64,000 nucleotides of DNA from contig NZ_FORA01000001.1 in NCBI RefSeq assembly GCF_900113875.1, forward strand, positions 744,001 to 808,000, given 5' to 3'. The notes below the pieces were generated by a model that was not told the DNA's origin, did no database searches, and saw only the letters and a list, made by a program, of their open reading frames with translations. Made by a program: the position numbers and the translations under genes. Shown in pieces: positions 36,701 through 45,784 of the stretch. How positions within the stretch are numbered: position 1 is the first letter of the stretch; the number at the start of each line of letters is the position of its first letter. This DNA comes from Jannaschia pohangensis. GTDB taxonomy: Bacteria > Pseudomonadota > Alphaproteobacteria > Rhodobacterales > Rhodobacteraceae.

Positions 36701-37758
36701 GGAACGATCAGGTGACGTTCTCGGACGTGATGACGCAGCAGACGGGCCTTGTTCCCGACCTGCGCGCCAACCCGATCAACGCCAACGAGCGCATCGGCGT
36801 CCTGACCGAACAGCTGGAAGCCGGTGGCTTGCTGCCCGACAGCGTGTCGTGGGAATGGACCGGCGATCAGGAGGAGCAGGCGGAATCCGGCGCCTTCCTG
36901 ATGAAGGCCTTCGCAGGCGCCCTGGGCCTGATGTTCATCATCCTGCTGGCGCAGTTCAACTCGGTCTACAATTCCGTTCTGGTGCTTTTGGCGGTCGTCC
37001 TGTCGACGACGGGCGTGCTGATCGGAATGCTGGTCATGGATCAGGCCTTTTCGATCATCATGACGGGCACGGGCATCGTGGCCCTCGCCGGGATCGTGGT
37101 GAACAACAACATCGTGCTGATCGACACCTATCAGGATTACAGTCGCTACATGCCAAAGATCGAGGCGATCACCCGCACCGCCGAGGACCGCATCCGCCCC
37201 GTTCTGCTGACCACGTTGACCACGATGGCGGGTCTTGCCCCCATGATGTTCGGCCTGTCGCTCGACTTCATCGGCGGTGGCTATTCCATCGGGTCACCCA
37301 CGGCCCTTTGGTGGATCCAGCTTGCCACGGCGGTTGTCTGGGGCCTGGGCGTCGCGACGATCCTGACCCTGATCTTCACGCCCGCGATGCTGGCCGCACG
37401 TGTATGGGTCGCGACCTATGCGCGCGCCCTGGGCCGCCTGTTCGGACGGATCGGCATGGGTCGCAGCAGCGTCTACGCCCACGACTGGGCGCTGCGCCGT
37501 CAGGCCCGCCGGATGCCGACCCCGCTCCTTCTGTGGAGCGAGGAGGAGCCGGAGGAACCGGAACTTCCGTTCACGCCCGATGCTCCGGCCCGACAGACCG
37601 CCGAGCAACCGATCGTCCATGCCGCGACCGATGCGGCGGACAATGCCGCAACGGTCAATGCGGACCCCAAGGGTGAGCCGGATGCAAAACCGGCCGACGA
37701 TGATGCAAAGCCCGATGACGACGCGGCTTCGACTTCGCCATTACGGGCGGCGGAATAG
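33748..37758 (+). CDS. RND-family efflux permease
   Basis: A 1336-residue pump of the AcrB/MdtB type, driven by protons. It has the usual twelve helices in two halves with large periplasmic domains. SNIVMFGLILAVGMLVDGAIVVVEYADKRI holds the paired Asp-related core of helix 4, and GIVALAGIVVNNNIVLIDTYQ is the matching part of the second half. It is longer than AcrB (about 1050) because of extra sequence after helix 6 and an acidic, Ala/Asp-rich cytosolic tail of about 75 residues. The substrate is unknown. No outer-membrane channel gene is adjacent. Confidence 0.94.
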   Translation: MTGLIDWAADRARMVLAFVVLSIIAGTAAYISLPKEGEPDIDIPGIFVSVPFPGISATDSEKLLVKPMETRLKELDGLKSMSATAAEGYAGLFLEFEFGWNKSATIADVRDKMSQAEADFPAGAEQYSINEINFSEFPILIVSLSGTAPERTLLRLANSLQDRLEAMPPILEAGLAGHRDEMLEVLIDPLALEAYNVTAGELISVVTQNNLLVATGSIETETGAFPVKIPGSFDEPRDVYELPVKTDGDRVITLGDLAQINLTFEDRMGTARYNGDTTVALQVVKRKGFNIIETAQQVRDEIDRETASWPEELRQAVDVTVTLDQSRTVRSMVSQLEGSVLTAIALVMIVVLATLGTRSALLVGFAIPTSFLLSFAIMAVMGITISNIVMFGLILAVGMLVDGAIVVVEYADKRISEGTGPMKAYTEAAKRMFWPVVSSTATTLCAFLPMLFWPGVPGEFMGNLPVTLIFVLSASLVVALVYLPVLGGVAGRISRLFEGGSTWLRARLPWVVRLVLTLASAWLMIVSILQTLNPLYLLPEGAPLAGLIGPLGFVASAALLSTTLGSVTFSRKVRRVKSGYRRSTFGHFINLIVGTPLGPIVAIFLVGFSVVSTFVIFGENNNGVEFFVESELEQANVFVRARGNLSLAEKDELLARAEQIVLATPGIQSAFAFAGEGGLSSGGPGASSGPLDTIGQIQIEMVPWEDRPTVSEPWFTFFGLTVNASVVDPAFDGDTIGETLLARLRELPGVKVDLSSQDRGPAQGKPIHLRLTGENWDELQAATADMVDFFQATPALIDIEDTLPLPGIDWEIDVDVEKAGRFGADVATVGATVQLVTRGILLDTMRVDSSDDEIEIRVRLPEEDRVLSTLDTLKVRTADGLVPLANFITRQPVPQLAEINRYDAERYFDVKADAREGLVNLGFPVMSTDAEGNPVEHISSLAVARQLDPSVDDITQAELVHRFPRPALFEMLLGPNIGYFTDVSWNDQVTFSDVMTQQTGLVPDLRANPINANERIGVLTEQLEAGGLLPDSVSWEWTGDQEEQAESGAFLMKAFAGALGLMFIILLAQFNSVYNSVLVLLAVVLSTTGVLIGMLVMDQAFSIIMTGTGIVALAGIVVNNNIVLIDTYQDYSRYMPKIEAITRTAEDRIRPVLLTTLTTMAGLAPMMFGLSLDFIGGGYSIGSPTALWWIQLATAVVWGLGVATILTLIFTPAMLAARVWVATYARALGRLFGRIGMGRSSVYAHDWALRRQARRMPTPLLLWSEEEPEEPELPFTPDAPARQTAEQPIVHAATDAADNAATVNADPKGEPDAKPADDDAKPDDDAASTSPLRAAE

Positions 37759-37983
37759 CGCCGAACGACTCGCCGTATCCCGGGGGCCGCGCGGTGTGGC
37801 CCCTCAAGTTTTTCGCAATGACGACGCTTTCACCCCGCCCGAGGGGGTGACGCTCAAACTCTGTGCGAAGTGTTAAGATCAACCGCCCCGCACTGGCAAA
37901 AAACGCACTTTTACAGTGGAAATTGGCGCTTTCTGCATGTGCACGATTGTCTTTTCTGCGTTGCAGCTTTAACTGTTTATCAA

Positions 37984-38080
37984 CGAAGCGTTCGGGTCTT
38001 CCCTCCTCCCTGACCAAAGAATTCTTCGTCTGACTTGAAGCGGCCTCGCCTTCCTCCTCCCTTAGGCGAGGCCGTATTTC
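37984..38080 (+). ncRNA. CcsR-like ('cuckoo') small RNA
   Basis: Two stem-loops expose CCTCCTCCC in their loops. The first is GGTC/GACC (37995-37998 with 38012-38015), enclosed by CGAAG/CTTCG (37984-37988 with 38024-38028). The second is a perfect 10-bp stem CGGCCTCGCC/GGCGAGGCCG (38041-38050 with 38065-38074). Two hairpins with this anti-Shine-Dalgarno-like motif define the CcsR RNAs of Rhodobacter, which are stress-induced. The usual neighbouring DUF1127 gene is absent, and no clear promoter was identified in the AT-rich stretch upstream. Confidence 0.6.
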
Positions 38081-38317
38081 TGCCAAAATCCCGCCCAATC
38101 CCTTCCTTTGTTTCCGTGTTGGATATAATGATCCTCCCTCCGAACACTGGAACATCAGATGCTTCAGGCAACTCCCCAAAATGGCCCCGCCCCGTCCTCC
38201 ACGCAGCCGGTGAAGCGCAAGCCGCGTCCCGCTCCGGTCCGCTTTACCGATTGGGCATCGATCTAGGCTCCCCACTTTCGGGTGGACCTGCGCGCCGTGA
38301 CGCGCTTGGCTGGTCGA

Positions 38318-38659
38318 ATGGATGACTCGCCGATTTCCGCCCTGCGCAACATGGGTCCCGCCATGGAGTCCGTCTTTGACAAGGTGGGCATCAAGACGGT
38401 CGGACAGTTGCGCGCGCTCGGCACCGACGCCGCGTATCAGCGCCTGCTGGAGGCCGGAAGCCGTCCGCATTTCATCGTCTACTACGTAATCGAGATGGCC
38501 CTGCAAGGGCGTCCGTGGAACGATTGCAAGGGCGACGAGAAAGCCGCCCTTCGCAAACGGTTCGATGCGGTAAAGGCCCGCGGTGTCGATACCGACCGCA
38601 CGGCTTTCGAAGCGATGATGAACGCTATCGGGGTCATCGACCCCGACACCAAATCCTAG
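38318..38659 (+). CDS. TfoX C-terminal domain protein
   Basis: A 113-residue helix-hairpin-helix protein: ISALRNMGPAMESVFDKVGIKTVGQLRALGTDAAYQRLL, then RPHFIVYYVIEMALQGRPWNDCKGDEKAALRKRF. This is the C-terminal domain of TfoX/Sxy on its own, common in Rhodobacterales. The N-terminal TfoX domain is absent, so a competence role should not be assumed. I start at the ATG at 38318; a GTG at 38282 is possible, and neither has a strong ribosome site. The stop overlaps that of the convergent gene. Confidence 0.85.
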   Translation: MDDSPISALRNMGPAMESVFDKVGIKTVGQLRALGTDAAYQRLLEAGSRPHFIVYYVIEMALQGRPWNDCKGDEKAALRKRFDAVKARGVDTDRTAFEAMMNAIGVIDPDTKS

Positions 38660-39054
38660 CGACGGACGAAGATCACCGGCTTGCGTTCGCGCGGGGTGGT
38701 GTTCGTCCAGACCGCCTCGCTCTGATAATCGCCCTGCAATGTGCGCGGGCCCCGGTTCGGGTTCAGCCGACCATCGTCCCACGCAGCCTTGTAGCCGTGC
38801 GGCGGATGGCCGACATGGAAGGTCGAGCGGGCGGCAGGCACGACAACCGTGCCATCGGTGGCGACGGCCGTCCCTGTCACGATCTGGCCCGCGCGCGGGC
38901 TGACGGTGCCGGGCGCGACGCGGATCACGCCGGCGGGCAAGGTCACCGGCACGACCGCCACCCCGTCCGAGGTGCGCGTTTGCGCCTGCGCCACGCCGCC
39001 AAGCGCCATGAGCGCGCAGGTGGCCAGGGTCATCAGGGGGCGGGTCATGGCCAT
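38656..39054 (-). CDS. Exported hypothetical protein
   Basis: A 132-residue protein. The signal peptide (MAMTRPLMTLATCALMALGGVAQA) is cut near residue 24. The mature part is rich in Val, Thr, Pro and Arg with no family recognised (VAVVPVTLPAGVIRVAPGTVSPRAG...). I choose the ATG at 39054 because GGAG lies just upstream; longer starts would bury the signal peptide. Confidence 0.65.
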   Translation of the reverse strand: MAMTRPLMTLATCALMALGGVAQAQTRTSDGVAVVPVTLPAGVIRVAPGTVSPRAGQIVTGTAVATDGTVVVPAARSTFHVGHPPHGYKAAWDDGRLNPNRGPRTLQGDYQSEAVWTNTTPRERKPVIFVRR

Positions 39055-39141
39055 GTCGATCTCCGTCAAATTCATCTCAAACAGGGGCCAAGCCTGCCCT
39101 GCCCCGCGGCCCAAGTAAAGGACGACGGTGTCAACGGACTG

Positions 39142-39771
39142 TCACTTCGTTCCGAACATACGGTCACCCGCATCGCCCAATCCCGGCACAATATAGCCCT
39201 TTTCATTCAAACGCTCATCCACCGCCGCCGTCACGATCGGCACGTCGGGATGGGCCTCTTTCATCCGGGCAATGCCCTCGGGCGCGGCCAGAAGGCACAG
39301 AAAACGAATGTCGTTCGCGCCCTTGGCCTTGAGCAGATCAATCGCCGCAGCCGACGAATTGCCCGTGGCCAGCATCGGGTCGACAGCGATCACAAGCCGT
39401 TCGTCCAACTGATCGGGCGCCTTGAAGTAGTATTGCACCGGCTGCAGCGTTTCCTCGTCGCGGTACAATCCGACGAACCCCACGCGGGCCGAGGGCACCA
39501 GCTCGAGGATCCCGTCGAGCAACCCGTTCCCCGCCCGCAGGATCGACACCAGCGCCATCTTGCGGCCCGCCAGCGTCGGCGCATCCATCGCCTGGATCGG
39601 CGTCTCGATCCGCTTGGTGGTCATCGGCAGCTCGCGCGTGATCTCATAGGCCAGCAACTGGCTGATCTCGCGCAGAAGCTGCCGGAAGACGGCCGTTGAC
39701 GTCTCCTGTTCGCGCATCAGGGTCAATTTGTGCTGCACCAGGGGGTGTTTGACGACAGTCAGATGATCCAT
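39142..39771 (-). CDS. upp: Uracil phosphoribosyltransferase
   Basis: A 209-residue enzyme that joins uracil with PRPP to make UMP. Signatures are [18 protein letters not shown] at the start, [16 protein letters not shown], the PRPP loop [18 protein letters not shown], and the uracil-binding [16 protein letters not shown] end. The length is exactly normal. It is last in the nucleoside salvage operon, starting right after the add stop. Confidence 0.98.
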   Translation of the reverse strand: MDHLTVVKHPLVQHKLTLMREQETSTAVFRQLLREISQLLAYEITRELPMTTKRIETPIQAMDAPTLAGRKMALVSILRAGNGLLDGILELVPSARVGFVGLYRDEETLQPVQYYFKAPDQLDERLVIAVDPMLATGNSSAAAIDLLKAKGANDIRFLCLLAAPEGIARMKEAHPDVPIVTAAVDERLNEKGYIVPGLGDAGDRMFGTK

Positions 39772-40740
39772 TCAGGCCTCCAGAGCTTTGAGCAGTTTGG
39801 CGCGCGTCGGCGCGTCGCAGAACGCGGCCTCGGCGGCGGTGCGGTTGACGGCGCGGAACACCTCGTCGTCCCATCCGAAGGTCCGCTCCAACATGTCGTA
39901 TTCGCGCGTCATGTCGGTGTGAAAGAAGGGGGGATCGTCGGTGGATACCGTCACCTTCACCCCCCGCTCCCGCAGACGTTCGATGGGATGGGCGGCCCAA
40001 TCGCGATAAACCCCGAGGGCGACATTCGACCCCGGATTGACCTCCAGAGTGATGTCGTCCTCGATCAGGCGGTCGACCAGCGCCAGATCCTCGATGGCGC
40101 GCACGCCGTGCCCGATCCGCGTGACCCGCAGCGTGTCGAGCGCGTCGCGCACCGACTCGGGCCCACCGAATTCGCCCGCATGGGTGGTCAGGCCCAGGCC
40201 CGACTCGCGCGCGCAATCAAAGGCCCAGGCGAAATCGGCCTGGCTCAGCACCGCCTCGTTGCCGCCCATGCCGAAGCCGGTGACGAAATCGCCCGCCGTC
40301 TCCCGCGCGCAGATCGCTGCTTCCCGCGCCTTCTCGGGCCCGAAATGGCGGATGCAGGTGACGATACCGCGCATCTCGATCCCGTCGACGGACTGTGCCG
40401 CCTCCTGCATGGCGTGCAGGTATTCGCGCCAGGCCGACACGTCGCGTCCGCCACAGAAGTCGGGGCTGAGGAAGGCTTCGGTATAGACCACACCCTGTTC
40501 GCGCGACGCTTCCAGCACAGTCCGGGTCAGGCGACCGTAATCATCTGGGGATTGCAGCACCGCTGTCGCGGCCTCATAGACTTTAAGAAAGCCTTCGAAG
40601 TCCTTGTAATCATATGATCCACGCTCGTCGAACACGCCAGCCAGATCCACCTTCTTCTCTCCGGCCAGTCGGCGGATGAACTCGGGCGGGGCCGCGCCTT
40701 CAAGATGCAGGTGCAATTCGATCTTCGGCTTGAACGTCAC
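39772..40740 (-). CDS. add: Adenosine deaminase
   Basis: A 322-residue amidohydrolase-fold enzyme that turns (deoxy)adenosine into (deoxy)inosine. Metal and catalytic residues are visible: HLHLEG (two His), LTTHAGE (His and catalytic Glu), RIGHGV (His) and STDDPPF (Asp). It starts at a GTG that overlaps the deoB stop (GTGA), so translation is coupled. Confidence 0.95.
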   Translation of the reverse strand: MTFKPKIELHLHLEGAAPPEFIRRLAGEKKVDLAGVFDERGSYDYKDFEGFLKVYEAATAVLQSPDDYGRLTRTVLEASREQGVVYTEAFLSPDFCGGRDVSAWREYLHAMQEAAQSVDGIEMRGIVTCIRHFGPEKAREAAICARETAGDFVTGFGMGGNEAVLSQADFAWAFDCARESGLGLTTHAGEFGGPESVRDALDTLRVTRIGHGVRAIEDLALVDRLIEDDITLEVNPGSNVALGVYRDWAAHPIERLRERGVKVTVSTDDPPFFHTDMTREYDMLERTFGWDDEVFRAVNRTAAEAAFCDAPTRAKLLKALEA

Positions 40741-41927
40741 AGAAAACTCCTTCCCGGCCCGACCGGATCCAGGCCCAGATGCGCGCAGACACTGGCCGCG
40801 ACATCGGCAAAGGCGATGAGCCCCGCCGCACCGCTGGCCCCCGCCACCAGAACCGGAACCCTCTCGCGCGTGTGGTCCGACCCGCGCCACGTCGGGTCGT
40901 TGCCATGATCGGCGGTGAAAATCATCCGGTCCTCGGGGCGCAGCGCGGCCAGGATCGGGGGTAGCGCGGCGTCGAACCATTCCAGATGCGCGGCATAGCC
41001 CGCCGGATCGCGCCGATGACCGTAAACCGAGTCGAACTCGACGAAATTGGCGAAGGTAAGCGAGCCGTCCGGCATGTCCCGCACCGCGTCGGCCAGATGG
41101 GTCATCAACAGCTTGTCCGGCCCCTTGGCCAGCGTGTCGATTCCGCGCATGGAAAAGATATCGCCAATCTTGCCAATGGCATGGACGTGACGTCCGGCGG
41201 CCTGCGTCACGTCGCACATGGTCGGCCCCGGCGGCAGGATCGCAAAGTCACGGCGGTTCGGGGTGCGCTGATAGTCGCCCTCCTCCCCGATAAACGGCCG
41301 GGCAATCACCCGCCCCACCTTCATCGCGTGCAGTGTCGGGGCGATGGCCCGGCAAAGGTCCAGAAGCCGCTCAAGACCGAAATGCTCCTCGTGGGCGGCG
41401 ATCTGGAAGACGCTGTCGACGGAGGTGTAGCAGATGGGCCAGCCGGTACGGATATGGGCCGCGGCCTCTGCCTCGATGATGAGCGTTCCGGACGCATGGC
41501 GATTGCCCAGAATGCCGTCGGTCCCTGCCGCGAGGCACACCTCGGCCACAAGGTCGGGGGGGAAACAGGGATCGGTGTCAGGAAAATAATGCCAGTCCCA
41601 AGGCACCGGCAGCCCCGCCAACTCCCAATGGCCCGAGGGCGTGTCCTTGCCCAGGCTCACTTCGCTGGCCGCTGCCCAAAGGCCGTGTGGCGTGGCGGCA
41701 AGTCCGGGGGTCGCATCGCCGGACGCAAGCCGCACGGCGGCCCCCAACCCCAGATTGTCCAGATTGGGCAATTTGATTGGCCCAATGCTCCGTTCAGAGG
41801 CGCAATATTGTGCGATATGGGCAAGCGTATTCGCCCCTTCATCGCCGAAATCGGCCGCATCCGGCGCGCCGCCGCAGCCTACGGAGTCCATGACGACGAC
41901 GAAGACGCGGCCTTGCGGCGACCTCAT
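40737..41927 (-). CDS. deoB: Phosphopentomutase
   Basis: A 396-residue alkaline-phosphatase-superfamily enzyme that moves phosphate between C1 and C5 of (deoxy)ribose. The signatures are [15 protein letters not shown] (metal Asp), the DTPSGHWEL core with the Thr that takes phosphate, and [10 protein letters not shown] (metal Asp and His). It links DeoA and other phosphorylases to central metabolism. The start overlaps the deoA stop (ATGA). Confidence 0.97.
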   Translation of the reverse strand: MRSPQGRVFVVVMDSVGCGGAPDAADFGDEGANTLAHIAQYCASERSIGPIKLPNLDNLGLGAAVRLASGDATPGLAATPHGLWAAASEVSLGKDTPSGHWELAGLPVPWDWHYFPDTDPCFPPDLVAEVCLAAGTDGILGNRHASGTLIIEAEAAAHIRTGWPICYTSVDSVFQIAAHEEHFGLERLLDLCRAIAPTLHAMKVGRVIARPFIGEEGDYQRTPNRRDFAILPPGPTMCDVTQAAGRHVHAIGKIGDIFSMRGIDTLAKGPDKLLMTHLADAVRDMPDGSLTFANFVEFDSVYGHRRDPAGYAAHLEWFDAALPPILAALRPEDRMIFTADHGNDPTWRGSDHTRERVPVLVAGASGAAGLIAFADVAASVCAHLGLDPVGPGRSFL

Positions 41928-43240
41928 CGGATCGTCTCCTGGATCAGGACAGGGGGCGTCACGGCCCCGCTCTCCATGGTAAAGGCATGAGCGACCCGTT
42001 CGGCGGCATCCTCGGCGGCGGCGCTGTCGGCGGCATGAACCCGCGCCAGCGCCTGACCTTCGGTGACGACGGCACCCAGTTGCGCGAGGTGGCTGATGCC
42101 AACGGTCGGATCGATGCGGTCGTCTTCACGCCGCCGTCCCCCGCCCAGATCGACCACGATCTCTCCCAGGGCTCGGGTGTCGATCGCCCCCACGACGCCC
42201 GGACGGTCGGCCCGCAATTCAGCCACCACGGGCGCAGCAGGCAGGCGGTCGCGCCAGCGTTCCGGGAAGTCGAGCGGCCCGCCCTGTGCCGCGACCATGC
42301 GGCCAAAGACCTCGGCCGCAGCCCCGGCGGTCAGCGCCGCCTCGATCCGCGCGGCACCTTCGGCGGCATCCGAGACCATGCCGGCAAGGGCCAACGCCTC
42401 GCCGCCCAGGGCCTTGGTCAGCGCCACCAGACGCGATGACCGCCGGGTCAGAGGTTCGGTCAGGGCCTCCATCGCCGCGATGACTTCGAGCGCGTTGCCC
42501 GCACTCGTGGCGGCGGGCTGCGACATGTCGGTCAGGACGGCCGATGTCATGACCCCGTTGGCCTGCCCCGTCTCGACCAGCGCATGGGCCAGCGCGCGCG
42601 CCGCTTCGGCGTCGGCCATGAAGGCCCCGCTGCCGGTCTTGACGTCGAGCACGAGCGCCTCGGGCCCCTCGGCCAGCTTCTTGCACAGGATCGAGGCGAC
42701 GATCAGGTCCAGGCTCTCGACCGTTCCGGTGACGTCGCGCACCGCGTAAAGGCGGCGGTCGGCGGGGGCGATATCTTCGGTCGCGCCGACGATGACGCAT
42801 CCGACACGGCGCACGACATCCTGCATCTCATCGGTCTGCATCTCTGTCCGAAAGCCCGGGATCGCCGACAATTTGTCGAGGGTGCCGCCGGTGTGGCCCA
42901 ATCCCCGCCCGGAAATCATGGGCACATAGGCCCCGCAGGCGGCCAGTGCCGGGGCCAGCACCAGCGACACGCAATCGCCCACGCCCCCGGTCGAATGCTT
43001 GTCAATCACCGGCCCCGGCAGATCCCAGGCCAGCACCTCGCCGCCGTCGCGCATCGCGCGGGTCAACGCGGCGCGACCCTCCGGCGTCAGCGGCGTTCGG
43101 CACACACCCATGGCGAAAGCCCCCGCCTGGGCCGAGGAGACCGACCCGTCGGCCAGCCCTTCGGCAAAAGCGGCCAGAAGGGCGGGCGACGGGGCCATAC
43201 CGGCCCGCAGCGAGGCCAGGGTTTCGCGCAGCAGGTTCAC
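41924..43240 (-). CDS. deoA: Thymidine phosphorylase
   Basis: A 438-residue enzyme that splits thymidine and deoxyuridine with phosphate. [24 protein letters not shown] is the phosphate-binding motif. [21 protein letters not shown] and DVKTGSGAF follow, and the C-terminal domain ends near residue 430. The start is a GTG ([14 protein letters not shown]) that overlaps the cdd stop. Confidence 0.96.
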   Translation of the reverse strand: MNLLRETLASLRAGMAPSPALLAAFAEGLADGSVSSAQAGAFAMGVCRTPLTPEGRAALTRAMRDGGEVLAWDLPGPVIDKHSTGGVGDCVSLVLAPALAACGAYVPMISGRGLGHTGGTLDKLSAIPGFRTEMQTDEMQDVVRRVGCVIVGATEDIAPADRRLYAVRDVTGTVESLDLIVASILCKKLAEGPEALVLDVKTGSGAFMADAEAARALAHALVETGQANGVMTSAVLTDMSQPAATSAGNALEVIAAMEALTEPLTRRSSRLVALTKALGGEALALAGMVSDAAEGAARIEAALTAGAAAEVFGRMVAAQGGPLDFPERWRDRLPAAPVVAELRADRPGVVGAIDTRALGEIVVDLGGGRRREDDRIDPTVGISHLAQLGAVVTEGQALARVHAADSAAAEDAAERVAHAFTMESGAVTPPVLIQETIR

Positions 43241-43626
43241 ACCATGTCGTCCGCGTCGAAGGCCCCGGGCAACATGGTCGCGATGGTCGTCGCCTCTTCG
43301 GCGCCCGCCACGGTCGCCAGCGTCACCGGCACGTCGCCCCCGCCGAACTCCGCCAGCTTCTGGCGGCAACCGCCGCAGCAGGGCACGGGCCGGGGCGAGC
43401 CGGCGACCACATAGACCTCGGTCAGGCGGGTCTCGCCCGCGGCGACCATGGCGGCGATGGCCCCCGCTTCGGCGCAGGTGCCTTCGGGATAGGCCACGTT
43501 CTCCACGTTGCAGCCGCGATAGATCGCGCCGGACGCGCCGCGCACGGCGGCCCCGACCTTGAACTTCGAATAGGGGGCATGGGCGTTTTCACGCACGGCC
43601 AGCGCGGCGTCTCGCAGGGATGTCAT
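43237..43626 (-). CDS. cdd: Cytidine deaminase
   Basis: A 129-residue zinc enzyme converting (deoxy)cytidine to (deoxy)uridine. The zinc and catalytic residues lie in TCAEAGA (Cys and Glu) and PCCGGCRQ (two Cys), the tetrameric three-cysteine form. It is the first gene of the cdd-deoA-deoB-add-upp unit, in which the first four genes overlap by four bases each. About 150 bases separate it from the divergent YHS gene. Confidence 0.97.
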   Translation of the reverse strand: MTSLRDAALAVRENAHAPYSKFKVGAAVRGASGAIYRGCNVENVAYPEGTCAEAGAIAAMVAAGETRLTEVYVVAGSPRPVPCCGGCRQKLAEFGGGDVPVTLATVAGAEEATTIATMLPGAFDADDMV

Positions 43627-43783
43627 CGGGGCCTCCGGGTCGATCTGGGATGTCTCTGCTTCGCCCCGGGGCGGCCCGGATGCAAGCCCCCGGGTCCGCG
43701 ACCGCTCGCGCCAGTGTGACGCGGCTTGATTGGCATTCGAGCGGACCCGGGGGCATTTGCACGGTCAAACGAAAGGATACACC

Positions 43784-44257
43784 ATGAATCGCCGAGCCCT
43801 TCTGATCGGATCCGCCGCCGCCCTGACTGCCACGGGCGCCTTGGCCAGTCTGCTTGTCCCTACCTCTTTACCGGTGTCGCGCGTCTTTCTCCGCGACGGC
43901 CTTGCCATCGGGGGGATCGACCCCGTGGCCTATTTCACCAAAGGCCGGCCCATCGGCGGCGACCCCGCCGTCTGGACCAAGTGGGAGGGCGCGACCTGGC
44001 GTTTTGTCGACTCCGATCACCGCGATCGGTTTCTGGCCGATCCGACCGCCTATGCTCCGCAGTATGGCGGCTTTTGTGCCTGGGCCGTCGCTGCAAAGGG
44101 CGAACTCTACAGCACGAAGCCGCAGAACTGGGCCATCGTCGACGGCCGCCTGTTTCTGAATTTCGACGATGATGTGCAGGCGCTCTGGAACCAGGATCGG
44201 CAGGGTTTCATTGCGCAGGCCGACGCCCGTTGGCCCGGGATCGTGGCGCAGGCCTGA
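43784..44257 (+). CDS. Exported YHS-domain protein
   Basis: A 157-residue protein with an N-terminal hydrophobic signal (RRALLIGSAAALTATGALASLL). The rest is the YHS fold: GGIDPVAYFTKGRPIGGDPAVWTKWEGATWRFVDSDHRDRFLADPTAYAPQYGGFCAWAV, where the FCAWA cysteine is typical. YHS proteins bind metals such as copper. The substrate and partner are unknown. The ATG follows AAAGGA. Confidence 0.88.
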   Translation: MNRRALLIGSAAALTATGALASLLVPTSLPVSRVFLRDGLAIGGIDPVAYFTKGRPIGGDPAVWTKWEGATWRFVDSDHRDRFLADPTAYAPQYGGFCAWAVAAKGELYSTKPQNWAIVDGRLFLNFDDDVQALWNQDRQGFIAQADARWPGIVAQA

Positions 44258-44287
44258 GTCGGGCGCGGGTTTGTGCCAGGATGGGGC

Positions 44288-44701
44288 ATGACGACACGGC
44301 CCCCATCCGACGACGCGACGGCCTTTCTGGCGGCGCAACGGGCCCCTCGGGACAGCGAGGGCGCGGCACTCGACGCCCTGTTCCGGAAGGCCACCGGATT
44401 TGCGCCCCGTCTCTGGTCTGGGGGCATCGTCGGCTATGGCAGCTATGACTACACCTATGCCTCCGGACGGTCAGGGACGAGCCTTGCCACCGGATTCAGC
44501 CCGCGCAAGGCGGCGATCAGCATCTACATCATGCCGGGATATGCGGATTTCGGGGATATCCTGTCGCGCCTCGGGCCGCATCAGATGGGCAAATCCTGCC
44601 TTCGGGTCACGCGTTTGGCGCGGATCGACACCGATGTGCTGGCCGAGCTTGTGGCCGCGGGATTGGCCGACCTCGCGCGTCGCTGGCCCATTCGGGCCTG
44701 A
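44288..44701 (+). CDS. DUF1801 (YdhG-like) protein
   Basis: A 137-residue protein matching DUF1801 proteins: APRLWSGGIVGYGSYDYTYASGRSG, then GFSPRKAAISIYIMPGY and the MGKSCLRVTRLARIDTDVLAELV end. The family has an SRPBCC-neighbouring fold and no known reaction. AGGAT precedes the ATG. It ends before a terminator shared with the convergent MBL gene. Confidence 0.82.
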   Translation: MTTRPPSDDATAFLAAQRAPRDSEGAALDALFRKATGFAPRLWSGGIVGYGSYDYTYASGRSGTSLATGFSPRKAAISIYIMPGYADFGDILSRLGPHQMGKSCLRVTRLARIDTDVLAELVAAGLADLARRWPIRA

Positions 44702-44718
44702 GCTCCCGAGCGGGAAAA

Positions 44719-44741
44719 GGGCGCGGAAAACCTCCGCGCCC
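44719..44741 (-). terminator. Terminator of the MBL-fold gene
   Basis: GGGCGCGGA and TCCGCGCCC pair over 9 bp around a 5-nt loop. On the minus strand a TTTTCCC tract follows. The hairpin lies between the convergent DUF1801 and MBL-fold genes. Confidence 0.75.
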
Positions 44742-44749
44742 CCAGATCG

Positions 44750-45661
44750 TCACAGCATCAGCTGATAGCTTTCGGGCACCCAATGGAACCCGTCGTCCCG
44801 GGTCTCGACAAAGCCGACGGCGGGGAACGGCATGTGATAGCCGATCATCGGCATCCGCTCGGCGGCAAGCATCGACAGGACCGCGCGGCGCGAGGCGGCG
44901 GCGGCTTCCTTGTCCATGTCGAAGCGCACTTCCCAATCGGGATGGGCCAGCGACCAGACGTAGTGATTGGCAAGGTCCGCCGCGATCAGCAGCGACTTGT
45001 CCCCCGACGACAGCCGATAGGTCATGTGACCCGGCGTGTGGCCGAAGGCTGCGACCGCCGTGATGCCCGGGGCCGCGTCCTGACCGTCGCCGATGAAGGT
45101 CATCTTCTCGGCCAGGGGGCGAACGTTCGCCTCGAACCCTTCGTTGGCCTGACTGGCCCAGGCGTCGAACTCGGCCTGCCCGGTGACATAGGCGGCGTTG
45201 GCGAAGGTCGGGTTGCCGTCGGTCATCAGGCCGCCGATGTGGTCGCCGTGCATGTGGGTGATGACGACGGTGTCAACCTGATCGGGGGTATAGCCCGCCG
45301 CGGTGACGGCGGCCGTAATGCTTTCGGGGTTCTGGCCCGTGTCGAACAGGACAAGGCTTTCGCCCGTGTTGACCAGCGTCGGGGTGAAGAAGAACTGGCT
45401 GACGTCCGTGGGCAGGAAGGCATCGCGGCTCACCTGCTCGAAGGTCTCCTTGTCGACGTTCATGCCGAAGATGGTCTGCGGGTCGGCCGGATTGGTCAGC
45501 GTATTGGCCAGAAGCGTCGTCACCTCCAGGTCGCCCAAGGCAAAGCGGCGGACGGTTTGCTGCACCGCCTCCTGCTTGGGGGCGGCGGCCTGCGCGGCCA
45601 GCGGAAGGAAGGGCAAGGCGGCGGCGCTGCCGAGGGCGGCGCGGCGAGTCAGTCGGATCAT
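44750..45661 (-). CDS. Exported MBL-fold metallo-hydrolase
   Basis: A 303-residue protein. The signal peptide carries twin arginines (MIRLTRRAALGSAAALPFLPLAAQA), so Tat export is likely. The metal site is THMHGDHIGG, with a further His in AFGHTPGHM, Asp in LIAADLANHY and His in MIGYHMPF. Lactonases (quorum quenching) and other hydrolases share this pattern. The ATG at 45661 follows GGAGG; an ATG four codons upstream lacks a site. Confidence 0.87.
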   Translation of the reverse strand: MIRLTRRAALGSAAALPFLPLAAQAAAPKQEAVQQTVRRFALGDLEVTTLLANTLTNPADPQTIFGMNVDKETFEQVSRDAFLPTDVSQFFFTPTLVNTGESLVLFDTGQNPESITAAVTAAGYTPDQVDTVVITHMHGDHIGGLMTDGNPTFANAAYVTGQAEFDAWASQANEGFEANVRPLAEKMTFIGDGQDAAPGITAVAAFGHTPGHMTYRLSSGDKSLLIAADLANHYVWSLAHPDWEVRFDMDKEAAAASRRAVLSMLAAERMPMIGYHMPFPAVGFVETRDDGFHWVPESYQLML

Positions 45662-45784
45662 ATCAACCTCCATGTTATGGCGCGCAACCTAGCCCGCCCC
45701 CACGCGCCGACCAGTTCACGAGATCGCGAGGCTGGACAGCCCCGCGCCCGGCTGGCACATCCCCACCCAACAAGGAGCACAGCC

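Noticed and set aside
38318-38659. Competence regulator TfoX/Sxy
   Set aside because: Only the C-terminal domain is present. The N-terminal domain that defines the regulator is missing, so no competence role is claimed.
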